Source of the DNA: an uncultured Clostridium sp.
Lineage (GTDB): Bacteria; Bacillota_A; Clostridia; TANB77; CAG-508
Assembly: GCA_905200315.1 (NCBI GenBank)
Contig: CAJKKA010000050.1
Location: 1 to 10,888 of the forward strand
DNA: 10,888 nt
Reading direction: 5' to 3'
In this document: positions 5,608 through 10,888 of the stretch, piece by piece
Layout: each line of letters opens with the position of its first letter
Numbering within the stretch: the first letter of the stretch is position 1
Translations under genes and position numbers: made by a program
The notes under the pieces: generated by a model
Told to the model about the DNA's origin: nothing
Seen by the model: only the letters and a program-made list of their open reading frames with translations
The model's database searches: none

Positions 5608-7734
5608 TTATAAATGTAAAACTCTTGCTTTTATTTCTTTTGTTTTTCCTGCATTCCAGAAGTTTTCTCCTAAATATCCACAGGTTCTTCTTGTTACATT
5701 CATTTTTGAATGGTCTTTGTTTCCGCAGTTTGGACATTCCCATTCATTATCATCATTTATTATTATTTCTCCATCGAATCCGCATACATGGCAGTAGTCT
5801 GATTTAGTGTTAAATTCTGCATATTGAATATTATCATATATAAATTTAACTACTTCTTCTAATGCTTGTAAGTTGTTTTGCATATTTGGAACTTCTACAT
5901 AAGATATTGCTCCTCCTGGTGACATTTTTTGGAAGTCACTTTCAAATTTTAATTTGCTAAATGCATCTATTTTCTCTCTAACATCTACATGGTAAGAATT
6001 TGTGTAAAATCCTTTATCTGTAATGTCTTTAATTATTCCATATTTTTCTTTATCTATACGAGCAAATCTGTAACATAAACTTTCTGCTGGTGTTCCATAT
6101 AAAGAGAATCCTAATCCTGTTTCTTCCTTCCATTTTTTAGTTGCATCTCCTAAGTGTTTCATTACTCTTAATGCAAATTCTCTTCCTTCTTCTGTTGTAT
6201 GTGATACACCTTTTACTAATTTTGTAAGTTCATATATTCCTATATATCCTAAAGATAAAGTTGAATAACCATCTTTTAATAGCTTGTCTATTTTTTCTCC
6301 TGGTTTTAATCTTGCTATTGCACCATATCTCCAGTGTATTGGGCTTGTTTCTGCCTTTGTTCCTAGTAAAGCATAGTGTCTACACATTAATGCTTCTTTG
6401 CACAATTCTAGTCTTTCATCTAGTAATTTCCAGAATTTATCTTCATCTTCTCCCGCAATTATCCCTATTTGTGGTAAGTTTATACTTACTACACCTTGGT
6501 TAAATCTACCTTCAAATTTATAGTTACCGTTTTCGTCCTTCCAAGGTGTTAAGAAACTTCTGCATCCCATAGGACTAAATACGTTTCCTTCGTAATTTTC
6601 TCTCATTTTTTTAGCAGATATATAGTCTGGATACATTCTTTTGGCTGAACATTTTACTGCAAGTTTTGTTAAGTAGTCATATTTTCCACCTTTTAGACAA
6701 TTACATTCGTCTAAAACATATATTAATTTAGGGAATGCTGGTGTTACATATACACCTTTTTCATTTTTTATTCCTTCTAATCTTTGTTTTAATACTTCTT
6801 CTATAATCATTGCATTTTCTTCTATGTATTCATCATCTTTTTCTAGGTGTAAGAATAATGTAACAAAAGGTGATTGTCCATTTGTTGTCATTAATGTATT
6901 TATTTGATATTGTATTGTTTGTACTCCAGATTTTAATTCTGCTTTTTGTCTTTCTACTGCTAAATCATGTATAACTTCGTCTGGTAATTTTCCTTTATAT
7001 TTCTCATCTAATTGTTTTTTAAATTTATTGTAACTTCTTCTTAAATATTTTCCTAAATGTTTTAAGTCTACAGATTGTCCACCATATTGGTTACTTGCAA
7101 CAGCTGCAATTATTTGTGTAGTAACTGTACATGCAACTTGGAATCCTTTAGGGCTTTCTATCATTTTTCCATTCATTACAGTTCCATTATCTAGCATATC
7201 TCCAATGTTTATTAGACAACAGTTAAATATTGGTTGCACAAAATAATCTGCATCGTGAAAATGTAAAATTCCTTCTTCATGTGCTTTATTTATTTTTTCT
7301 GGCAATAATAATCTTTTTGTTAAATCTCTTGAAACTTCTCCTGCTATGTAATCCCTTTGTGTAGATGCAAGCATTGTATTTTTGTTTGAATTTTCTTCTG
7401 CTAGTTCCTTGTTTTCATTTCTAATTAATCCTAATATAGATTCGTCTGTTGTATTGCTTTTTCTAACTAATGCTCTATTGTATCTGTAAACAATATATTT
7501 TTTAGCAAGTTCAAATTTTTCTATTTCCATTAATTTTTGTTCTATAATATCTTGAATATCTTCAACTAACATTCTCTTTTTATTTAGTTCTTGAATATAG
7601 TTAATTATTTCCTCAATTTCTTGTTTTGTTGCTCTTTCTGATTTTCTTACTTCTTTATTTGCCTTCTCTATTGCTACGGCTATTTTACTTTTGTCGTAAT
7701 CTACTGCTCTTCCATCTCTTTTTATAACCTTCAT
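5608..7734 (-). CDS. nrdD: Anaerobic (class III) ribonucleoside-triphosphate reductase (708 aa)
   Basis: NrdD makes dNTPs from NTPs using a glycyl radical, in the absence of oxygen. The order is: ATP-cone (about 1-95, starting MKVIKRDGRAVDYDKSKI); the glycyl-radical enzyme barrel with FNCCLINIGDM (C172/C173) and SPMGCRSFL (C391, the expected thiyl radical cysteine); a zinc site C648-x2-C651 and C667-x2-C670; and the C-terminal radical loop RRTCGYLGENFWNAG with G686 as the radical glycine. All key residues are present and the length is normal. The frame is open 12 residues further up to a TTG at 7770; I chose ATG 7734 because homologues begin with MKVIKRDG and AAGGA lies 11 bases upstream. A GTG (codon -4) or the TTG remain possible. 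The gene is divergent from the Crp/Fnr regulator. Confidence 0.96.
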   Translation of the reverse strand: MKVIKRDGRAVDYDKSKIAVAIEKANKEVRKSERATKQEIEEIINYIQELNKKRMLVEDIQDIIEQKLMEIEKFELAKKYIVYRYNRALVRKSNTTDESILGLIRNENKELAEENSNKNTMLASTQRDYIAGEVSRDLTKRLLLPEKINKAHEEGILHFHDADYFVQPIFNCCLINIGDMLDNGTVMNGKMIESPKGFQVACTVTTQIIAAVASNQYGGQSVDLKHLGKYLRRSYNKFKKQLDEKYKGKLPDEVIHDLAVERQKAELKSGVQTIQYQINTLMTTNGQSPFVTLFLHLEKDDEYIEENAMIIEEVLKQRLEGIKNEKGVYVTPAFPKLIYVLDECNCLKGGKYDYLTKLAVKCSAKRMYPDYISAKKMRENYEGNVFSPMGCRSFLTPWKDENGNYKFEGRFNQGVVSINLPQIGIIAGEDEDKFWKLLDERLELCKEALMCRHYALLGTKAETSPIHWRYGAIARLKPGEKIDKLLKDGYSTLSLGYIGIYELTKLVKGVSHTTEEGREFALRVMKHLGDATKKWKEETGLGFSLYGTPAESLCYRFARIDKEKYGIIKDITDKGFYTNSYHVDVREKIDAFSKLKFESDFQKMSPGGAISYVEVPNMQNNLQALEEVVKFIYDNIQYAEFNTKSDYCHVCGFDGEIIINDDNEWECPNCGNKDHSKMNVTRRTCGYLGENFWNAGKTKEIKARVLHL

Positions 7735-7797
7735 CTTTTTCACATTCCTTCCCCTATTGAATCTTGCCAAATTTTAGTTTCTCCCTTTGACATTGTT

Positions 7798-7839
7798 ATT
7801 ATAACTATATATTTGTTTTTTTTATGTTGCTTCTGCAAC
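7798..7839 (-). promoter_or_regulatory. nrdD: nrdDG promoter with Crp/Fnr-type activator site at -41.5
   Basis: On the minus strand TATAAT lies at 7803-7798, predicting a start near 7791. The perfect palindrome GTTGC-TTCT-GCAAC lies at 7826-7839, with its centre at 7832.5, exactly 41.5 bases upstream of that start. The 14-bp size (5-4-5) is that of Crp/Fnr-family operators, and -41.5 is the classical class II activator position. The place of the -35 box (7826-7821, CATAAA) has little likeness to TTGACA, as expected when an activator is needed. The same palindrome recurs before the adjacent Crp/Fnr gene. An ACTATATATTTGT stretch next to the -10 faintly resembles an NrdR box but is out of register. 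Confidence 0.68.
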
Positions 7840-8013
7840 TTTTTTATACTTTATTTTTATTTTCAAAAAAAGTCTTTATTTTTGAGGTATTTTTTATTTA
7901 TTACAATTATGTTACAATCTTTTTCCATTATTTTCCTATTGTTCAATCTACTTAATTTCTAACAGAATTTAAATTAGTTTAAATAATATGTTTTAAAAAA
8001 TTATTGTGCTTTT
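7840..8013. other. Non-coding part of the nrdD-regulator divergent region
   Basis: The gap between the two divergent genes is about 358 bases (7735-8092). Its two ends are the promoter regions described separately. The 174 bases between the palindromes are very AT-rich, with T runs and a TTACAATTATGTTACAAT direct repeat near 7900-7917. I see no gene, RNA gene or further palindrome there. Confidence 0.5.
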
Positions 8014-8043
8014 GTTGCTTTTGCAACGTTTTTATATTATAAT
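8014..8043 (+). promoter_or_regulatory. Promoter of the Crp/Fnr regulator with overlapping GTTGC-N4-GCAAC operator
   Basis: GTTGC-TTTT-GCAAC at 8014-8027 is the second perfect copy of the palindrome. A perfect TATAAT is at 8038-8043; 17 bases upstream of it is TTGCTT (8015-8020), a -35-like box lying inside the palindrome. The centre is at about -29.5, which would block RNA polymerase, so autorepression is the natural reading. The similarity between the two sites extends past the palindrome (TTTTTATA follows in both). A leader of about 43 bases leads to the GGAGGA site at 8082-8087. Confidence 0.62.
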
Positions 8044-8092
8044 GTTTTTGCATTTAATAATTCTTAATTAATATAAAAATCGGAGGAAATTC

Positions 8093-8722
8093 ATGAAAAT
8101 AAACATTGATGTTGGAGAATTTATAAAAAACTTCTCTAATGAATGTACAAAAGCACAATTAAAAACCTTTGAAAAAGGAGAAATTATAACTACATATCTT
8201 GTTAATAGAAATCAGCTTTGCTTTATAGTTGAAGGACAAGCAGATTTAATTAGGTATGAATCAAATGGTACTCAAAATATTATAGAACATTTATCTAACA
8301 ATGATTTATTTGGCGAAATATTTTATCAATTAACTACAAATAATGAACTTTTTGTTTTAGCTAAAAAGAAAACTTCAGTGCTATTTTATTCCTATGATAA
8401 TTTTCATAAAAAATGTAAGAAAAATTGCAAATTTCATGATGTTATTGGAAATAATTTACCTGATTTAATTTTAGATAAATTTATAACTTTAAATATTCGT
8501 ATTGAAGTTCTTTCACAAAGAAGTATTAGAGATAAGCTTTTAACTTACTTTAATATATTATCTGCACGTTCTTTGAACAAAACTTTTCTTTTGCCATTTT
8601 CTTTAACAGATTTAGCAGATTATTTAAGCATTGATAGAAGTGCTATGATGAGAGAATTAAAAAGCCTTCAAGAAGATAAAATTATAAAAAAAGATAAAAA
8701 TAAAATTACAATGCTAATTTAA
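8093..8722 (+). CDS. Crp/Fnr-family transcriptional regulator (209 aa)
   Basis: Residues about 20-105 form a cyclic-nucleotide-binding-type beta barrel (FIVEGQADLIRYESNGTQNI, then DLFGEI). A long dimer helix follows (about 120-150, ending SQRSIRDKLLTYF), then a winged helix at 165-205 with recognition helix IDRSAMMRELKSL. At the position of the CRP glutamate that reads TGTGA the helix has Ser183, while the flanking arginines R182 and R187 remain, so a different operator is expected. Cysteines C108 and C112 with H115 form C-x3-C-x2-H before the dimer helix. There is no N-terminal cysteine cluster like that of E. coli FNR, so the signal is unknown. ATG 8093 has a GGAGGA site. Its position opposite nrdD, and the shared palindrome, suggest it controls nrdDG and itself; it is the only plus-strand gene in the window. 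Confidence 0.9.
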   Translation: MKINIDVGEFIKNFSNECTKAQLKTFEKGEIITTYLVNRNQLCFIVEGQADLIRYESNGTQNIIEHLSNNDLFGEIFYQLTTNNELFVLAKKKTSVLFYSYDNFHKKCKKNCKFHDVIGNNLPDLILDKFITLNIRIEVLSQRSIRDKLLTYFNILSARSLNKTFLLPFSLTDLADYLSIDRSAMMRELKSLQEDKIIKKDKNKITMLI

Positions 8723-8726
8723 TTAA

Positions 8727-8772
8727 GGGCCAGTCCCCCAACCGACACTTTGTCGCATTTAGGGACAGACCC
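8727..8772. repeat. GC-rich inverted repeat with nested hairpin, between convergent genes
   Basis: GGGCCAGTCCC at the left and GGGACAGACCC at the right pair at 9 of 11 positions. Inside lies a perfect 5-bp hairpin CGACA-CTT-TGTCG (8743-8755). The GC content is far above its surroundings. It fills the 57-base gap between the stop codons of the regulator and the cohesin-like gene. No T run follows on either strand, so it is not a standard terminator, though it could stop convergent transcription or protect mRNA ends. I believe similar GGGACAGACCC repeats are dispersed in Clostridia; that is recollection, not shown here. Confidence 0.65.
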
Positions 8773-8779
8773 AAATATC

Positions 8780-9446
8780 TTATTTTATATCTTTTAATTT
8801 TCTTATTTTTGAATAAAATATTGTTGTGCTTATTACCAAGATTGCTCCTATGAATATAAAGTTTTCTTTTCCAGCATGTGGTAGTTTGCTATCTGTGCTT
8901 TTTGAGGTTTGTATTTTTCCAGAATTGTTATTGTTTGTACTTATATTTTCTTTTGTTACTTTTGCTACTTCTGTTTTTGATACTTTTATTGTGGCTCCTG
9001 CTACTTTTATGTCTCCTGGTCCTCCATTTTGTTTTGTTATTCCTGAAGTTGTTATATTTGTAAATTTTATTTCTGCTTCTGTTTTTGTTATTCCTTGTTT
9101 TACTTTAAATATAATTTTTGCTATTTGCTCTGAGCCGTGTTATTCCCGTTTCTTTATCAAATAAAAATGTGTCTGTTGAATTTTCTTTTTTCCAACCATT
9201 TTGTGCTTCTATAGTATATCCTTCAAATACCTCTTTATCATAAGATATTTTACCTTTAACAACACTTATTCCACTTTCTGTTGCATTAATATTTTCCATT
9301 TTTAATATTACTTCTACTTGCCCTCCTTCAACTAGTTTACTCTCTGTTGTTAAACTTGCTTCTGCTGAGTAGGCACTTACTTTCCCTATTAATGCAAACA
9401 TTATTGCTATGCTTAAAAATAATATAACTTTTATTTTTTTACTCAT
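8780..9446 (-). pseudogene. Sortase-anchored cohesin-like protein, frameshifted
   Basis: ATG 9446 (AGGAG site at about 9456-9460) opens with a signal peptide (MSKKIKVILFLSIAIMFALI, ending KVSA). A cohesin-like Ig fold follows, with VEGGQVEVILKMENI and VVKGKISYDKEVFEGY. This frame ends early at 9105, after RANSKNYI. A second frame, open from 9139 down to the stop at 8780, continues the domain sensibly: GSEQIAKIIFKVKQG, then a Lys/Asn/Ser linker, the sorting signal LPHAG (8870-8884), a hydrophobic helix (FIFIGAILVISTTIFY) and a basic tail (SKIRKLKDIK). One skipped base near 9137 joins the two into about 221 residues. As it stands, the translated product is a 113-residue secreted fragment without wall anchor. 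It could be a true mutation, a sequencing error or a deletion of unknown size. The upstream neighbour encodes a dockerin, the natural ligand of cohesins. Confidence 0.72.
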
Positions 9447-9470
9447 CTTTATTAACTCCTTTTTATGTTT

Positions 9471-9492
9471 GGGCGATTTTTTTCAATCGCCC
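9471..9492. repeat. Stem-loop between the dockerin and cohesin-like genes
   Basis: A perfect 8-bp stem, GGGCGATT / AATCGCCC, encloses a 6-base loop. It starts 5 bases past the stop codon of the dockerin gene and ends about 10 bases before the ribosome binding site of the next gene. On the minus strand, the coding direction, no T run follows, so it should not terminate well. It could instead stabilise the upstream messenger or adjust the ratio of the two products. Confidence 0.6.
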
Positions 9493-9497
9493 TTTAT

Positions 9498-10888
9498 TTA
9501 TTCCTTTGGTTTCTTATATTGAACAGTATTATTTTCAGGTAAATTTGTCTTCTCTTCAGAATTATTTTCTTTTTCTTCTGTTTCATTTACTTTATTATCT
9601 TTTGTTATATCTGTTTTGTTAGTTTCTTCTTTAATTGTATTGTCTTTGCTTTCCTCTGTTTTATTTGTATTTTCTTTACTTTCATCTGCTTTACTTGTAT
9701 TTTCCTTAGTTGTATTATTTTTGTTTTCACTTTCATTGCTTGTATCCTCTTTTGTATCTTCTTCTAATGTATCTTTATTTTCTGCATTATTTGTTTCATT
9801 ATTTTCTTCTGGTACTTCAACATAATTAGGATTTACAACTTCCGGTTCTAAATATTGTAATTTTCTAATAATTGTTGCTAAATCTTCTCCTGTTACTGCT
9901 TTATTTCTGTTTACATCTGACGCTCTAAATTCTACTCCTTCTAAAACTTTCTTTTTTAGAATATGGAATTCTACTTGTGCAGCATCTGTTGTTGTTACAA
10001 TACCATCTCCAGATGTATCTCCTTGCACTGCTATTATAAAGCTCATGCTTTCTTCATCTTTTGTTACTTTAAATATCATTCCTGTTCCTACATAATCTGT
10101 GTCTTTCTTCTTTAACATTCCACCTTTATCGTATACCTCTATTGTTCCATTTGTTACACACCATGATTTTAATGCTTGTACTGTTGTTTTATTGCTTACA
10201 TATTCCATATATTTATTTCCAAATATATATTTTTCTGAATATAGTGTTAATTTTCCTTTGTTATAAACGTGGTCTGCTTCATAGTCTTCTTTTGAATGTA
10301 TTATATCTTCATCTTCGTCATTTGTAGGATCTTTTGATTCTTCCTCTTTATTTTGTTCATTTTTATCTGGTTTTCCATTTCCATCTGTATCTATATTTAA
10401 GTCTGCTTTTCCATCTCCATCTATATCTACATTTAGATCTGCTTTTCCATCTCCGTCTGTATCTATATTTAAATCTGCTTTTCCATCTCCGTTTGTATCT
10501 ACATTTAGATCTGCCTTTCCATCTCCGTCTGTATCTACATTTAGATCTGCTTTTCCATCTCCATCTGTGTCTATATTTAAATAGATAACTTCTATTTCTA
10601 CATCTATTCCTGCTACAATTTCATAATTCTTTGTATCCTTTGGTGTAAATGTTACTTTAAATATATTCTTTCCTACTTTTCCTACACTTGTTTCTAAGCT
10701 ATCTTCAAATGAAAATCCTTCTGGTAATTGTACATCTGCTAAGGTATCAAAATATCTTGCTTTTAATCCTGTTGGTACTTCATATTCTGGAAGTGCTTTT
10801 AATACCTTAAATTCTTTATTTAATATAGTTTCATTTCCGTTTGTATCTGTTGCTGTGAAGGTTACTGTGTAACTTCCTACTACGTCTA
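9498..10888 (-). CDS. Large surface protein, C-terminal part: Ig-like domains, DGDGK repeats, dockerin
   Basis: The frame is open from the window edge to the stop at 9498, giving 462 visible residues; the start lies to the right of base 10888. ATG 10208 is internal, as the same frame continues upstream without a stop. In order: the end of an Ig-like domain (GSYTVTFTATDTNGNET, similar to the DUF5011 type); a second Ig-like repeat (about 33-100, VTFTPKDTKNYEIVAGIDVE); six 12-residue repeats of the form DTDGDGKADLNV (about 103-176); an acidic linker; a short pre-dockerin module; a dockerin with two calcium loops (DTSGDGIVTTTD at about 290-301, DVNRNKAVTGED at 324-335); and an Asn/Glu/Lys/Thr-rich tail of about 115 residues with no membrane helix or sorting motif. 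The dockerin would tether the protein to a cohesin, such as that of the next gene. Enzymatic domains, if any, lie outside the window. Confidence 0.85.
   Translation of the reverse strand, partial: DVVGSYTVTFTATDTNGNETILNKEFKVLKALPEYEVPTGLKARYFDTLADVQLPEGFSFEDSLETSVGKVGKNIFKVTFTPKDTKNYEIVAGIDVEIEVIYLNIDTDGDGKADLNVDTDGDGKADLNVDTNGDGKADLNIDTDGDGKADLNVDIDGDGKADLNIDTDGNGKPDKNEQNKEEESKDPTNDEDEDIIHSKEDYEADHVYNKGKLTLYSEKYIFGNKYMEYVSNKTTVQALKSWCVTNGTIEVYDKGGMLKKKDTDYVGTGMIFKVTKDEESMSFIIAVQGDTSGDGIVTTTDAAQVEFHILKKKVLEGVEFRASDVNRNKAVTGEDLATIIRKLQYLEPEVVNPNYVEVPEENNETNNAENKDTLEEDTKEDTSNESENKNNTTKENTSKADESKENTNKTEESKDNTIKEETNKTDITKDNKVNETEEKENNSEEKTNLPENNTVQYKKPKE
10366..10581 (-). repeat. Six tandem 36-bp repeats encoding a calcium-binding-type DGDGK motif
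   Basis: Units begin at 10366, 10402, 10438, 10474, 10510 and 10546 and are exactly 36 bases each. Each encodes D-x-D/N-G-D/N-G-K-A/P-D-L/K-N-V/I, the EF-hand-like aspartate pattern of thrombospondin type 3 or dockerin-like calcium repeats. The outermost units differ most (GNGKPDKN at the C-terminal end). High nucleotide identity points to recent duplication, so copy number may vary between strains by slipped replication. Because the unit is a multiple of three, changes would stay in frame. Confidence 0.88.

Noticed and set aside
7735..7770. Longer NrdD starting at TTG 7770
   Set aside because: A GGGAG lies about 10 bases before it, so it is not excluded, but NrdD homologues begin at MKVIKRDG and the extra residues show no family similarity.
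7801..7816. NrdR-box-like sequence near the nrdD -10 box
   Set aside because: The half-sites are one base out of register with the NrdR consensus, and no second box lies at the usual spacing.
8826..9164. Plus-strand hydrophobic open frames opposite the cohesin-like gene
   Set aside because: They are antisense shadows of the Lys/Thr-rich linker and anchor, with no ribosome binding site and no recognisable family.
9471..9492. Rho-independent terminator of the dockerin gene
   Set aside because: The T-rich stretch is on the plus-strand side; nothing suitable follows the stem in the coding direction.
10208..10208. ATG 10208 as the start of a separate dockerin protein
   Set aside because: The same frame continues without a stop to the window edge through Ig-like domains and repeats, and no ribosome binding site precedes the ATG.
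10366..10581. Possible CRISPR array because of 36-base units
   Set aside because: The units are directly tandem without spacers and translate in frame as protein repeats.
10334..10588. Plus-strand open frame with Leu/His/Tyr-rich repeats over the 36-bp repeat region
   Set aside because: It is the reverse-strand shadow of the DGDGK repeats in the dockerin gene; composition is unnatural and there is no ribosome binding site.

Overview
The window is AT-rich DNA that looks like a strictly or facultatively anaerobic, low-GC member of the Bacillota, most probably a gut-type Clostridia. The signs are an oxygen-sensitive class III ribonucleotide reductase with its activase, a Spo0E-type sporulation phosphatase, strong GGAGG-type ribosome binding sites, a Clostridia-style Crp/Fnr regulator, and cohesin/dockerin surface proteins with an LPxAG-type sorting signal. 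No species can be named from sequence alone. All genes lie on the minus strand except the Crp/Fnr regulator.

Left part (1-1480): a short minus-strand cluster holds two neighbouring proteins with a TrbC/VirB2-like two-helix pilin domain. One is cut by the window edge; the other carries an extra ~140-residue secreted region. They are preceded by a small Spo0E-like gene with its own promoter and terminator. The pilin operon has a 9-bp-arm palindrome over its -10 box.

Middle (1631-4832): two M16 metallopeptidase genes form a complementary pair of the YmfF/YmfH type. One keeps the zinc site HxxEH, the other lacks it but keeps the R...Y substrate-binding pair. They are separated by an array of GC-rich palindromic repeats. 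Upstream is rpsU (ribosomal protein bS21) with its own strong promoter and terminator.

Right-middle (4970-8722): nrdD and nrdG form a minus-strand pair for anaerobic dNTP synthesis, and a divergently transcribed Crp/Fnr-family regulator sits beside them. The divergent region holds two perfect copies of the palindrome GTTGC-N4-GCAAC. One is centred at -41.5 relative to the predicted nrdD start site, the classical class II activator position. The other overlaps the -35 box of the regulator gene. The layout suggests a local switch: the regulator activates nrdDG and represses itself.

Right end (8727-10888): the 3' part of a large surface protein (Ig-like domains, six 36-bp DGDGK repeats, a dockerin and a low-complexity tail) is followed by a small secreted cohesin-like protein with an LPHAG cell-wall anchor. 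The two look like an attachable protein and its wall receptor, but the cohesin gene has a frameshift that separates the binding domain from the anchor. Several intergenic repeats (2971-3175, 4586-4616, 5511-5604, 8727-8772, 9471-9492) punctuate the window.
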